Shown here: one piece after another, positions 26,791-36,811 of the stretch
Layout of the letters: the number at the start of each line of letters is the position of its first letter
How positions within the stretch are numbered: position 1 is the stretch's first letter
Source of the DNA: Bacteroidota bacterium
GTDB lineage: Bacteria > Bacteroidota > Bacteroidia > 2-12-FULL-35-15
DNA length: 64,000 nt
NCBI GenBank assembly: GCA_016707685.1
Contig: JADJHE010000003.1
Location: 62,001-126,000, forward strand
Reading direction: 5' to 3'
The notes under the pieces: generated by a model
Told to the model about the DNA's origin: nothing
Seen by the model: the letters and a program-made list of their open reading frames with translations, nothing else
The model's database searches: none
Program-made: the position numbers and the translations under genes

Positions 26791-26828
26791 TATAAACTCA
26801 CACCTAATAAATAGCTTGCAGAAAGAAT

Positions 26829-29090
26829 ATGGCAGCAGAAAAGCAAAAAAAAGAAAAGTTAAATCTTAAAAAATATGTTTTGTGGTTCTGGATACTTTTT
26901 TTCGGACCAATAGCATTTCTTTTTTTGTTTGTACTTGGTGTTCGTTTATTTGCCGACTTACCAGATACAGAAGAATTACAAAATCCTAAAACATTATTAG
27001 CAACTGAAATCTATTCAAGCGATTTAAAAGTACTTGGTAAATTTTATGCAGAAAACAGAACCAATGTAAAGTATAAAGACATTTCTCCTAATGTTGTAAA
27101 TGCATTGATTGCAACAGAAGATGCTCGCTTTTACGAACACTCTGGTATAGATATAAAAGCGTTGGGAAGAGCTGTTGCAGGAGCTGTTACAGGCAGTTCA
27201 TCAACAGGTGGTGGTAGTACAATAACGCAACAATTAGCAAAAATGCTATTTCCACGCGAAGATTTGAATAAATTTCAATTGGTTATTCGTAAAATCAAAG
27301 AATGGATTATTGCAACAAAGCTGGAGCGCGAATACACCAAAGAAGAAATCATTGCCCTTTATTTAAATAAATTCGATTACGTAAACAATGCCGTTGGAAT
27401 AAAATCGGCAGCTCAAATTTATTTTAATACAACGCCTGATTCATTAAAAATTGAACAAGCTGCCATGCTTGTCGGAATGGCAAAAAACCCTTCTTATTTT
27501 AATCCGAATCGTTTTCATGATCGTGCCGAAGGCCGCAGAAACACTGTTCTCCAACAAATGAAAAAGTATGGATACATTACTGCAGAAGCTTGTGATTCAT
27601 TGCAAAAAATTCCATTGAAATTAAATTTTCATCCCGAAGATCATAACGAAGGTTTAGCGCCTTATTTCAGAGAATATTTGAGAGATGTGTTTTTGAAAAA
27701 ATGGTGCGAAGAACATCGTAAACCCGATGGAACCAAATACGATATTTATCGCGATGGATTAAAAATATACACCACACTTGATTCGCGTATGCAGCAATAT
27801 GCAGAAGAAGCTGTTGCAGAACATTTACCGGTTTTACAAGCGCAATTCGAAAAAGAATTAGCAAAAAAACGAAATGCACCTTTTGCTTGGAATGTCAACA
27901 AAGAAGAAATTGCTGACATTTTAAAACAAGGGATGAAGCGTTCGGAACGTTATCGCATTTTGAAAAAGGCTGGAATGTCGATGGAGCAGATTGAAAAGAA
28001 TTTTAATACACCAGTTGCGATGACCATATTTACTTGGAAAGGATCGAAAGACACGTTGATGTCGCCAAAGGATTCTATCCGTTATTACAAAGCTTTTTTA
28101 CAATCTGGTTTTATGTCGATGGAGCCACAAACAGGCTATATCAAAGCATGGGTGGGTGGAATCAATCATAAATTTTTTCAATACGATCACGTTCAAATTG
28201 GACATGCTCGTCAGGTAGGTTCTACATTCAAACCATTTGTTTATGCACTTGCCATCCAAGAAGGTTATTCTCCTTGTTACCGATTACCGAATGTTCCTAC
28301 AACTATTTCATACGATGGAAAAGATTGGACACCATCTAACTCAGACGATAAGTTGAATGGAAAAATGTTAACGATGCAACAAGCATTAGCAAATTCAGTA
28401 AATTATATTTCAGCGTATTTTATGAAACAATTTGGTCCACAAGCAACTGTTGATTTGGTTCGTAGAATGGGAATTGTTGCACCTATAGAAGCCGTTCCAG
28501 CAATTTGTTTGGGAACACCTGAAATTTCGGTTTTTGAAATGGTAGGAGCCAATGCTACATTTGCAAACAAAGGCACATGGATTGAACCAACATTTGTAAC
28601 ACGTATTGAAGATAAAAATGGAAAAGTATTAGCCGATTTTGTTCCTAAAACGGAAGAGGTGATGAGCGAAGAAAAAGCATACATAATGATTCAGTTGATG
28701 AAAGGAGTTGTACAAATCGGAACAGGATCACGACTGCGTTATCGCTTTAAATTAAATCAACCAATGGCCGGTAAAACAGGAACCACACAAAATAACTCCG
28801 ATGGTTGGTTTATGGGAATTACACCGGATTTGGTTTCCGGATGTTGGACCGGTGCAGAGGATAGAGCGGTGCATTTTGATAATACGTTGTACGGACAAGG
28901 CGCTGAAATGGCATTGCCTATTTGGGCAAAATACATGCAAAAAGTATATGCCGATAAAACAATAAAGCTAACACAAGGTGATTTTGAAAAGCCGTCTAAA
29001 AAAATTGATATTGAAATGGATTGTAGTAAATACAACAAAGAGTTAGAAAGTGGAATTGAAAATTTTAATGAAACTGAAGATTATAATTAA
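26829..29090 (+). CDS. Class A penicillin-binding protein (PBP1A-like)
   Basis: A 753-aa bifunctional peptidoglycan synthase. A short cytoplasmic segment and one helix (residues 17-40) precede a GT51 glycosyltransferase domain with catalytic Glu97 in ATEDARFYEHSGID and GGSTITQQLAKML at about 128-140. The transpeptidase domain has catalytic Ser465 and Lys468 in GSTFKPF, an SVN motif (LANSVNYISAYF) and KTG in MAGKTGTTQNNSDGWF. The protein ends in a short acidic tail. It polymerises glycan strands and cross-links them on the periplasmic face. It lies 38 nt after gldH, and the CoA-transferase genes follow 9 nt after its stop. Confidence 0.95.
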   Translation: MAAEKQKKEKLNLKKYVLWFWILFFGPIAFLFLFVLGVRLFADLPDTEELQNPKTLLATEIYSSDLKVLGKFYAENRTNVKYKDISPNVVNALIATEDARFYEHSGIDIKALGRAVAGAVTGSSSTGGGSTITQQLAKMLFPREDLNKFQLVIRKIKEWIIATKLEREYTKEEIIALYLNKFDYVNNAVGIKSAAQIYFNTTPDSLKIEQAAMLVGMAKNPSYFNPNRFHDRAEGRRNTVLQQMKKYGYITAEACDSLQKIPLKLNFHPEDHNEGLAPYFREYLRDVFLKKWCEEHRKPDGTKYDIYRDGLKIYTTLDSRMQQYAEEAVAEHLPVLQAQFEKELAKKRNAPFAWNVNKEEIADILKQGMKRSERYRILKKAGMSMEQIEKNFNTPVAMTIFTWKGSKDTLMSPKDSIRYYKAFLQSGFMSMEPQTGYIKAWVGGINHKFFQYDHVQIGHARQVGSTFKPFVYALAIQEGYSPCYRLPNVPTTISYDGKDWTPSNSDDKLNGKMLTMQQALANSVNYISAYFMKQFGPQATVDLVRRMGIVAPIEAVPAICLGTPEISVFEMVGANATFANKGTWIEPTFVTRIEDKNGKVLADFVPKTEEVMSEEKAYIMIQLMKGVVQIGTGSRLRYRFKLNQPMAGKTGTTQNNSDGWFMGITPDLVSGCWTGAEDRAVHFDNTLYGQGAEMALPIWAKYMQKVYADKTIKLTQGDFEKPSKKIDIEMDCSKYNKELESGIENFNETEDYN

Positions 29091-29099
29091 TTAGACATT

Positions 29100-29807
29100 A
29101 TGAACAAAACAGTAAAAAACGCTGAAGAAGCAATAAAGGACATTAAAGATAATTCAACTTTAATGTTAGGAGGCTTTGGTTTGTGTGGAATACCTGAAAA
29201 CAGTATTGCTGCACTTGTAAAAAAAGGAGTAAAAGGATTAACATGTATTTCGAACAATGCAGGTGTTGATGATTTTGGAATTGGGTTGTTGTTAAAAACA
29301 CATCAAGTAAAAAAAATGATTTCTTCTTATGTTGGCGAAAATGCAGAATTTGAACGCCAATTATTAAGTGGCGAACTTGAAGTGGAACTAATTCCTCAAG
29401 GAACATTAGCAACACGTTGTTTGGCAGCAGGATATGGTATGCCCGCAATTTTTACTCCTGCTGGTGTTGGAACCGAAGTTGCAATTGGTAAAGAAACACG
29501 TACGTTTATCGTGGATGGTGCAGAAAAAGAATTTCTAATGGAAATGGCGTTTGATGCCGATTTTGCTATTGTTAAAGCTTGGAAAGGTGATACGCAAGGA
29601 AATTTAGTATTCCGTGAAACAGCACGTAATTTTAATCCAATGATGGCAATGGCGGGTAAGATTACAATTGCTGAGGTGGAAGAATTAGTCCCTGCAGGAG
29701 AATTAAATCCTGATCATATACACACACCAGGGATTTATGTACACCGCATTTTTCAAGGAGTGAATTATGAAAAACGAATTGAACAACGAACAGTAAGAGT
29801 GAGGTAA
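29100..29807 (+). CDS. scoA: 3-oxoacid CoA-transferase subunit A
   Basis: A 235-aa alpha subunit of succinyl-CoA:3-ketoacid CoA-transferase, which moves CoA from succinyl-CoA to acetoacetate in ketone-body and branched-chain carbon use. The glycine-rich TLMLGGFGLCGIPENSI start, LTCISNNAGVDDFGIGLLL, TPAGVGTEVAIGKETR and the ENPDHIHTPGIYVHRI-like end match the family. Its partner subunit lies 552 nt downstream instead of directly adjacent, because a four-helix-bundle gene intervenes. Confidence 0.92.
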   Translation: MNKTVKNAEEAIKDIKDNSTLMLGGFGLCGIPENSIAALVKKGVKGLTCISNNAGVDDFGIGLLLKTHQVKKMISSYVGENAEFERQLLSGELEVELIPQGTLATRCLAAGYGMPAIFTPAGVGTEVAIGKETRTFIVDGAEKEFLMEMAFDADFAIVKAWKGDTQGNLVFRETARNFNPMMAMAGKITIAEVEELVPAGELNPDHIHTPGIYVHRIFQGVNYEKRIEQRTVRVR

Positions 29808-29827
29808 TTTGGAAATTTGAAAAGGAG

Positions 29828-30358
29828 CTAATTTGAAAATGCACACATCTTACCAGATGAATTCTTTTTCTAACATAAAATTAAAAAGACTAAAAATTTA
29901 TGCAAGACAGACCAAATGTAATTGTTGATAAAACTTTTGAGTTTGCCTTATTAATAGTTGAGTTTGCTGAAAAGTTAGAGTCAAATAAAAAATATGTTAT
30001 AGCAAATCAACTATTAAAGTCTGGAACATCAGTAGGTGCAAATGTAAGAGAGGCGCAAAATGCAGAGAGCAAAGCTGATTTTATTCACAAGATGAAAATT
30101 GCAGCAAAAGAAGCTGACGAAACTGAATATTGGTTGTTGTTGTGTCAAAAGTCAGAAAATTATCCTGATTGTGAAGTACTACAGAAGGAAGTAAAGGAAA
30201 TTGTAAAAATTCTGTCTAAGATAATTGCATCTTCAAAAAATAAAACATTAACAGGTTCAAATTAAAAACATTTAAAAAAACGCAATCGAATAAGAACAAA
30301 TAGTGTGCTAACAAGAAACTCATTTTCTAATTGACACATTATCAAATTTTCAAATTAG
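29828..30358. repeat. 13-bp inverted repeat around the four-helix-bundle gene
   Basis: CTAATTTGAAAAT at 29828-29840 recurs in reverse complement at 30346-30358, bracketing exactly the inserted gene between scoA and scoB. Further AATTTGGAAATTTGAAAA sequence precedes the left arm. The right arm ends 2 nt before the scoB ATG. Confidence 0.6.
29900..30265 (+). CDS. Four-helix-bundle protein (S23 / rRNA intervening-sequence protein family)
   Basis: A 121-aa helical protein. KTFEFALLIVEFAEKLESNKKYVIANQLLKSGTSVG, then ANVREAQNAESKADFIHKM and EADETEYWLLLCQKS, are the signature segments of the TIGR02436 four-helix-bundle family, first described as ORFs within intervening sequences of bacterial 23S rRNA genes. 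Members form small oligomers, and their role is unknown. Here it sits between the two subunits of one enzyme, inside an inverted repeat, on the same strand. It looks like an insertion that kept the operon transcribable. Confidence 0.9.
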   Translation: MQDRPNVIVDKTFEFALLIVEFAEKLESNKKYVIANQLLKSGTSVGANVREAQNAESKADFIHKMKIAAKEADETEYWLLLCQKSENYPDCEVLQKEVKEIVKILSKIIASSKNKTLTGSN

Positions 30359-30359
30359 T

Positions 30360-31016
30360 ATGTTAGATAAAATTGGAATTGCGAAACGTATCGCAAAAGA
30401 AATTAAAGATGGTTACTATGTAAATCTTGGAATTGGTATTCCAACATTGGTAGCTAATTATATTCCACAGGGAATGAATGTGGTATTACAATCTGAAAAC
30501 GGTTTGTTAGGAATGGGGCCATTCCCATTTGAAGGAGAAGAAGATCCAGATTTGATTAATGCTGGTAAGCAAACAATAACAACTGTTCCGGGCTCTTCCT
30601 TTTTTGATTCAGCAATGAGTTTTGGAATGATTCGCGCACGCAAAGTAGACTTAACAATTTTAGGAGCAATGGAAGTTGCCGATAATGGAGATATTGCCAA
30701 CTGGAAAATTCCAGGTAAAATGGTGAAAGGAATGGGTGGAGCAATGGACTTAGTTGCATCGGCTAAAAACATTATTGTTGCGATGCAACATGTAAACAAA
30801 GCAAATGAATCGAAGTTGTTAACTAAATGTACTTTGCCACTAACAGGTGTTAAATGCGTAAAGAAAATAGTTACTGAATTAGCAGTGCTTGACGTAACAG
30901 CACAAGGATTTAAATTATTGGAGCGTGCTCCTGGGATTAGTGTTGAGCAAATTAAAAATGCTACCGAAGGTAAATTAATTATTGAAGGAGAAATTCCTGA
31001 AATGATAATTGATTAA
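30360..31016 (+). CDS. scoB: 3-oxoacid CoA-transferase subunit B
   Basis: A 218-aa beta subunit. The catalytic glutamate is expected at Glu46 in VVLQSENGLLGMGPF, which forms the glutamyl-CoA thioester. GYYVNLGIGIPTLVANYIP, SSFFDSAMSFGMIRARKVDLTILGAMEV and IANWKIPGKMVKGMGGAMDLV are family-defining. Together with ScoA it forms the active CoA-transferase. The ATG follows the right arm of the inverted repeat by 1 nt, so its translation signals may have been replaced by the insertion. Confidence 0.93.
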   Translation: MLDKIGIAKRIAKEIKDGYYVNLGIGIPTLVANYIPQGMNVVLQSENGLLGMGPFPFEGEEDPDLINAGKQTITTVPGSSFFDSAMSFGMIRARKVDLTILGAMEVADNGDIANWKIPGKMVKGMGGAMDLVASAKNIIVAMQHVNKANESKLLTKCTLPLTGVKCVKKIVTELAVLDVTAQGFKLLERAPGISVEQIKNATEGKLIIEGEIPEMIID

Positions 31017-31039
31017 TTAAAATCACATATTCCTTATTC

Positions 31040-32941
31040 ATGAACATTGTAAACACCAAAAATAAACTTGCAGTAAGACTGCTTGTTGTTTTTGGTGTTT
31101 TTCTTTTTTTATATACCACTACTAGAGCCTATTTATTATCCATTACTTGGGACGAAAGTCAATCGTACCTAGAATTTATACGCAATAATATTGTGCTTTG
31201 GCAAACGTATGATTTCATGTCGGCCAATAACCACATCCTAAACACACTTGGAGGAATTATTTTTACCAAGCTGTTTGGAGTAAGTGAGTTTACGCTGCGA
31301 ATTTCTTCTTTGATAGCACACATTATATTTTTGGTTTATTCTGCAAAGCTTGTATTGAGTTTTGAAAACAAATGGTTGGCCTTGTCGGCATTTGTGATTT
31401 TAAATGTAAATCCATTTATGCTCGACTTTTTTTCATTAGCACGTGGATATAGCATTTCACTTGCATTTATGATGGTTAGTGTGTATTATTTTTATCAATT
31501 ACATATTAAAGAGTACCGAACAAAATATGCAATTACCTCCCTCTTGTTTTCGTTTTTGGCAACATTGGGAAACTTAACACTGCTTAATTATACAGTAGTC
31601 CTATTTGGTGTTATTGTATTGCTTTTAACGTACAACAATGTAAAACAAGCTACCTCACCCCTTTCAGGATTTAAAGGCAGTTTAAAGCAACTGATTGTAC
31701 CAACCATTTTACTTGCATTGTTTTTAGGATTTATTTTACCATACTCTTTTGAATTAAAAAAAGCAGGTGCACTTTTTATGGGTGGCGAAACAGGTTTTTG
31801 GAAAGATACCATTGGTACACTTGTTCCTCGTTTATGGTATCATTTAGATTTTTCTTATGCTTTGCAGCAGCTAACAAAAGCTGTTTTTATTTTGATTGTT
31901 TTAGCAGCAAGTTGTTATATCGGGTATAAACATGCAAAAAAACAAACCAATCCTCATAACATGTTTCTGGGATCCATGGCATTGCTATTTTTCTTAATTA
32001 TTCTATTTACTCTTGCACAGCATTATATATTAGGAACACTTTATCTTATAGAGCGAGCAGTTTTGTTTTTGTATGTATTGTTATTACTGCTATTTGTGTT
32101 TTTTGTGAATGAATTAACAAAAGAAATAAAAATAGTTCAAAGTGTTTTGATTGTTTTTGCAGGAATCTTTTTTGTTCACTTTGCTTGTTCCTTCAATACT
32201 AAATATGTGTATGAATGGAAAGAGGAGTGTGAAACAAAAGAAATGTTAAGTGATTTAAAGGCAATTAGAAAAAGTCCAAGTGGAAAATTTAATTTAACCA
32301 TTGCAATGCCATTGATTCTCGAATCCGAAATTAATTATTATCGAGTAGTGGATACATTAACTTGGCTAAATCAGGCTATGCGGGATAAGAAACTAAATTA
32401 CCTAAATGATTATTTTTTCATAAAACAAGACCAATATCAACAAGCAAATAAGGATTCAATAGAATTAATAAAAGAATATCCGATTACAAAAAATGTTTTA
32501 GCAAAACCGAAATATTCACCTAAAAGTATTCAAACGGTTTTTGACACAATAGCCGATTTTGAATCTACAACAATTGATTGTCAACTAAAGTCCAATCAGG
32601 TATATTCGGCAGCAGTATCCTATAAAGTTGTTGATTCTACTGCTAATACAAATTGTTTGGCAACAGTAAAATACAATTTTACTGTTAATGAAAAATTAGA
32701 TGGCAACATGTTTATGATTTTTATAATACAGAATTCCAAAGGCGAAGCATATGTTTGGTTAAGACCAAGTTTAATGGATTTTGTATACCAGATTGATAAA
32801 AAAACAGATGCTTATTTTACTTGTAATTTCCCTGCTACGATAAAAGCGGGCGATGAAGTAAAAACATTTTTGTGGAATCCCAACAAGAAAAAGTTGTACT
32901 TGAATAAATTGGAACTTAAAATAGTAAAATACAACTACTAA
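31040..32941 (+). CDS. Multi-pass glycosyltransferase-like membrane protein with C-terminal beta-sandwich domain
   Basis: A 633-aa protein with 10-12 transmembrane helices in the first 400 residues. After the first helix comes the acidic loop ITWDESQSYLEF, the position of the catalytic Asp in GT-C enzymes (ArnT/PMT-like). SANNHILNTLGGIIF follows, frequent in Bacteroidota relatives. Residues about 500-633 are a soluble beta-rich domain ending EVKTFLWNPNKKKLYLNKLELKI, which matches the signature shared with other proteins in this region. A role in transferring a lipid-linked sugar at the periplasmic face is inferred. The next gene's ATG follows the stop with no gap. Confidence 0.7.
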   Translation: MNIVNTKNKLAVRLLVVFGVFLFLYTTTRAYLLSITWDESQSYLEFIRNNIVLWQTYDFMSANNHILNTLGGIIFTKLFGVSEFTLRISSLIAHIIFLVYSAKLVLSFENKWLALSAFVILNVNPFMLDFFSLARGYSISLAFMMVSVYYFYQLHIKEYRTKYAITSLLFSFLATLGNLTLLNYTVVLFGVIVLLLTYNNVKQATSPLSGFKGSLKQLIVPTILLALFLGFILPYSFELKKAGALFMGGETGFWKDTIGTLVPRLWYHLDFSYALQQLTKAVFILIVLAASCYIGYKHAKKQTNPHNMFLGSMALLFFLIILFTLAQHYILGTLYLIERAVLFLYVLLLLLFVFFVNELTKEIKIVQSVLIVFAGIFFVHFACSFNTKYVYEWKEECETKEMLSDLKAIRKSPSGKFNLTIAMPLILESEINYYRVVDTLTWLNQAMRDKKLNYLNDYFFIKQDQYQQANKDSIELIKEYPITKNVLAKPKYSPKSIQTVFDTIADFESTTIDCQLKSNQVYSAAVSYKVVDSTANTNCLATVKYNFTVNEKLDGNMFMIFIIQNSKGEAYVWLRPSLMDFVYQIDKKTDAYFTCNFPATIKAGDEVKTFLWNPNKKKLYLNKLELKIVKYNY

Positions 32942-35011
32942 ATGGTACAATTCTATTTCGATAAGTGTATTCAGTTTTTCAATGCAAATCATAAAAGGAT
33001 ATTGATTGGCTTTTTTTCAATATACTTAGTGGTTGGTCTTTTTACATTTTCGGATTATGGTTTGTCGTGGGACGAAAATTCTCAATGGAAAAATAATGGC
33101 CATGCAAATTATAATTTTATTGTTCATCACGATCATAAAACGTTAGTAGAAGGAATCGATAAATACCATGGGCCAGCATTCGAGCTGGTATTGATTTTTT
33201 TTGAAAAGATTTTTTCACTTCAGGACACTCAGGATATTTTCTTGATTCGGCACCTTCTTACCTTTTTGGTATTTTTTGTTTCTGCTTTCTTTTTTTATTT
33301 AGTTGCCAAAAAACTTGTTAAAACGAATGGCCTAGCATTTGTAGGATTGCTCATGTATGTGCTCAGCCCAGCCATTTATGCGCATTCTTTTTTTAATTCA
33401 AAAGATGCGGTGTTTTTAAGTTTTTTTGTAATTAGTATTTATTGGATGTTGGTATTTCATGAAAAGCCTACATTTAAAAATGCCTTTAGTTATGCTTTGT
33501 TTGCTGCATTCACAATAGATATTCGCATCATCGGAATTTTGCTTCCATTGTTTACATTGCTATTGTTTGCAATAGACCACCTTTCGTTCCTTTTTAGAAA
33601 AACAGCAATCGTATTAAATTATAAAAAGTTATTGATTTATTTTTTCTTTCTTGTACCATTGATTATTCTTTTTTGGCCCGTGTTATGGTTGGATCCTATC
33701 TATCATTTTATTGAAGCACTTAAAGAAAACAGTAAATATCCATGGGATGGTTTAGTTATGTATTTTGGAGAATACATAACAGCATCTAAGTTACCATGGC
33801 ATTATCTTTTGTTTTGGAATTTTGTTGCCCGACCAATTATCTATTCGCTGTTATTCTTAACAGGACTTGTTTTTATAGGTAGAGGATTCATTAAAGCGCC
33901 TTTCTCTTTTTTTTACGAAAAGAAACAGGAGCTTATTCTTCTGTGTTGGTTTTTTCTGCCACTAGTTGCAGTTGTTTTATTTAATAGTACTGCTTTTGAT
34001 ACTGGTCGTCATTTATATTTTATGCATGGTGCATTTATATTAATAGCTATTTATGGTTTGCAACATCTTTTTGTTTGGATTAAATCAGTTCGATTAAAAG
34101 CCATTGTTTTTGTTTTTTTAATCGTTTCGTTTATTGGGCTTGTTCTAAAAATGGCTCAGCTTCATCCCTATGAATATTTGTATTTTAACTCAGCAGTGTC
34201 GGGTGATTTGAAAAAAGCACAGCAAAATTTTGAAATGGATTATTGGGGTTTAGCTTCAAGATCCCTATTGGAACAAATTGTAGAGAAAGATAGCTCGACA
34301 AACATAAAACTTCATGCAGAGAATTATCCTTTTGAATTGAATGCGTATATTTTAAATGCTTCCGATAGAAAACGAATCCAATTTGTTTCCAAGCCGGAAG
34401 ATGCGAACTACTCTTTAGTTGATTACAGGTGGCATAAAAGGGATGAGTATACCTACCAAAAGGAGTTTTGCTCGGTAACAATTGATAATGCATGTATTGC
34501 ATCTGCTTTTAGTGTTAGATCTTCCGAAAAGTTGTATGCTTTAAAAGGGAAACGGCTGTTGTATGAAATAAATGATTGTGAGCATGTAAGCGAATTGTGG
34601 AGCCAACATAGTTTAATTGAGCTCAATGATTCAATTTATAAACGCAAGGTTATGAAGCTTGAAAAGGGAGTGGAGTATTCCGATAATATGGTTGTAAAGG
34701 GAATAAACGGAGTGGCTGGAAAGATTGGTTTGATTGCGAAAATCAAATTCTCCTACAATGCTTCTGCTGCTAACAACGATGCTAAATGGGTTATAACAGC
34801 AGAATCCGCTAGCAACGAACCTTATTTATGGCGGAGTATTGCTTCCATTTCTGCTCAAGCAACACAAGGGTGGAAGGAGCAATCAGCAGCAATTGAGTTG
34901 CCCGAATTGCATTCGGATAATGATATAATTAGAATATATTTGTGGAATATAAATAAAACAGAGATATTTATAGATGATATTGAAGTTGAATTAATTGAAG
35001 AAGACTTGTAA
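32942..35011 (+). CDS. ArnT/PMT-like membrane glycosyltransferase with C-terminal beta-sandwich domain
   Basis: A 689-aa membrane protein. TM1 is followed by DYGLSWDENSQWKNNGH, the GT-C acidic first loop, and about 10-11 further helices run to about 410. AIYAHSFFNSKDAVFLSFF is the conserved central loop of PMT-type enzymes. Residues about 560-689 are a soluble domain ending IIRIYLWNINKTEIFIDDIEVEL, the clearest copy of the shared IDD signature. It abuts the previous gene (TAA then ATG) and overlaps the following GT2 gene by one base (TAATG), indicating translational coupling. The GT2 protein could supply polyprenyl-phosphate sugar donor for it. Confidence 0.78.
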   Translation: MVQFYFDKCIQFFNANHKRILIGFFSIYLVVGLFTFSDYGLSWDENSQWKNNGHANYNFIVHHDHKTLVEGIDKYHGPAFELVLIFFEKIFSLQDTQDIFLIRHLLTFLVFFVSAFFFYLVAKKLVKTNGLAFVGLLMYVLSPAIYAHSFFNSKDAVFLSFFVISIYWMLVFHEKPTFKNAFSYALFAAFTIDIRIIGILLPLFTLLLFAIDHLSFLFRKTAIVLNYKKLLIYFFFLVPLIILFWPVLWLDPIYHFIEALKENSKYPWDGLVMYFGEYITASKLPWHYLLFWNFVARPIIYSLLFLTGLVFIGRGFIKAPFSFFYEKKQELILLCWFFLPLVAVVLFNSTAFDTGRHLYFMHGAFILIAIYGLQHLFVWIKSVRLKAIVFVFLIVSFIGLVLKMAQLHPYEYLYFNSAVSGDLKKAQQNFEMDYWGLASRSLLEQIVEKDSSTNIKLHAENYPFELNAYILNASDRKRIQFVSKPEDANYSLVDYRWHKRDEYTYQKEFCSVTIDNACIASAFSVRSSEKLYALKGKRLLYEINDCEHVSELWSQHSLIELNDSIYKRKVMKLEKGVEYSDNMVVKGINGVAGKIGLIAKIKFSYNASAANNDAKWVITAESASNEPYLWRSIASISAQATQGWKEQSAAIELPELHSDNDIIRIYLWNINKTEIFIDDIEVELIEEDL

Positions 35012-35726
35012 TGAGTATTAAAAAATTATCAATCGTTATTCCTGCTTATAATGAAGCGGCTACCATTCACTTAATTTTGAATAAGGTGATTGCTGTTAAT
35101 TTATTGAATAACATTCAGAAAGAAATTATCATTGTGAATGATTGCTCTACCGATGCAACAAAACAAGTAATTGAAGAATACATTGCCAACCATAAGGAAT
35201 CAGATATCCGTTTATTTAATCAGGAGTACAACCAAGGGAAAGGTGCCGCATTACACAAAGGTATTTCCTTAGCAACAGGCGAATATCTAATCATTCAGGA
35301 TGCCGATTTAGAATACGATCCTGAGGAATACAATATTTTATTAAAACCCGTAATTAATGGATTTGCCGATGTGGTATACGGTTCTCGTTTTGTAGGTGGA
35401 CGCCCACATCGAATTTTGTTTTTTTGGCATACCATCGGCAATAAATTTTTAACAGCACTTTCTAATATGTTCACTAATTTAAATTTAAGTGATATGGAAA
35501 CCTGTTATAAATTGTTTGATACAAAAACAGTTCAGTCTTTAAAATTGAAAGAAAAACGTTTGGCTTTGAGCCCGAAGTAACAGCAAAAATTTCTCGCGTT
35601 CCTAAAATTCGAATTTATGAAGTTGGTATTTCCTATTATGGCCGAACCTATGAAGAAGGGAAAAAAATTGGCTGGAAAGATGGATTTAGAGCCATTTGGT
35701 GCATTTTAAAGTATAATATAGGTTAA
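35011..35726 (+). CDS. GT2 dolichyl-phosphate-mannose-synthase-like glycosyltransferase, frameshifted
   Basis: A GT-A fold transferase probably making polyprenyl-phosphate sugar. KLSIVIPAYNEAATIHLIL at the start, NDCSTDATKQVI, IIQDADLEYDPEEY (the DxD-type metal site) and VVYGSRFVGGRPHR are classic. The frame breaks at the T run 35559-35561, where one T is missing: KENRFGFEPE-type sequence expected, R-L-A-L read. The rest (VTAKISRVPKIRIYEVGISYYGRTYEEGKKIGW ...) continues in the next frame to a TAA at 35724-35726. Restored length about 238 aa. It overlaps both neighbours by one base (TAATG at each end). Confidence 0.88.
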
Positions 35727-36811
35727 TGGATAGTCGATATTTACCACAGTTAGATGGATTACGATTTTTTGCCATTTTATCGGTAATGATTGGGCATTGG
35801 TTTCAATGGCAGGTAAAGAATGAAATTTTTGAAAAAATTCCATTTGCGCATGGCGTTCTTCTTTTTTTTGTTTTGAGTGGGTTTTTAATTACTCGAATTT
35901 TATTAATAGAAAAGGATAATGTAGAAAAAGCTGCAACTTCAAAGAAAAAGCTTTTGATAAATTTTTATGTGAGAAGATTTATAAGGATAATGCCTATTTA
36001 TTATTTAACGGTGTTATTAATGTATATTATAAATTATCAGCAGGCAAGGGCATTAACACCATGGCTTCTGACCTATACGAGCAATATTTATCAATCACTA
36101 AATAATTGCTATGTAGGTGGTTTTACTCATTTTTGGTCTCTTGCAGTTGAAGAACAGTTTTATCTTTTTTGGCCATTGTTAATTTTATTTGTGACAAAAG
36201 AAAAAATTTTGAAAGTCATTGTTATAACAATTGTGCTGTCACTTTTTTCGAGATTTATATTCGTCTTTTTAATTGATATGCCATATGCAACGGATTTTTT
36301 TACTACAAACGTTTTGTTTGCTTTAGCATTTGGAGGAGGATTAGCATACTTACATGTTTTTAAACCCAGTCTTGCATTTAAGATAGCAAAGAATAGGTTT
36401 TATTTGCCAATATCAATTCTTACATACATTATATTTTCTGTATTTTTTCATTACTATGGTATCTCAACATATTTTCCCTTATTTGATCAGTTTCTTTTTT
36501 CAATAGTGATGTTTTTTGTAGTTGCAAAAGCTTCAACCAGTGATTTTACAGGTATATTTAAATGGCTATTAACAAATAAATATTCCATTTATCTAGGCAA
36601 AATTTCCTATGGACTTTATGTTTTCCATTTATTTATTCCAGACTTCTTCTGGTTTATGCAACCAAAGTGGGGGCTTGTAGCTACCAATAAGTATATGGCA
36701 TGTCTATTATACTTTGGCCTATCTGTCGCATTTGCGCATTTGTCTTGGGAGCTTATTGAAAAGCCAATAAACCTACTAAAATCAAGATTTCAGTATTCTC
36801 AAAAAAGCTAA
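35726..36811 (+). CDS. Acyltransferase 3 (OafA/YrhL family)
   Basis: A 361-aa integral membrane O-acyltransferase with about ten helices. RYLPQLDGLRFFAILSVMIGHW at the start holds the conserved catalytic-type His of the family, then HGVLLFFVLSGFLITRIL, the RRFIRIMPIYYL motif, and HFWSLAVEEQFYLFWPLLI. These are diagnostic of acyltransferase 3 enzymes that acetylate or succinylate surface glycans. It is the last gene of the coupled run 31040-36811 (two GT-C-like, one GT2, one acyltransferase), which reads as a glycan-modification operon. Confidence 0.92.
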   Translation: MDSRYLPQLDGLRFFAILSVMIGHWFQWQVKNEIFEKIPFAHGVLLFFVLSGFLITRILLIEKDNVEKAATSKKKLLINFYVRRFIRIMPIYYLTVLLMYIINYQQARALTPWLLTYTSNIYQSLNNCYVGGFTHFWSLAVEEQFYLFWPLLILFVTKEKILKVIVITIVLSLFSRFIFVFLIDMPYATDFFTTNVLFALAFGGGLAYLHVFKPSLAFKIAKNRFYLPISILTYIIFSVFFHYYGISTYFPLFDQFLFSIVMFFVVAKASTSDFTGIFKWLLTNKYSIYLGKISYGLYVFHLFIPDFFWFMQPKWGLVATNKYMACLLYFGLSVAFAHLSWELIEKPINLLKSRFQYSQKS

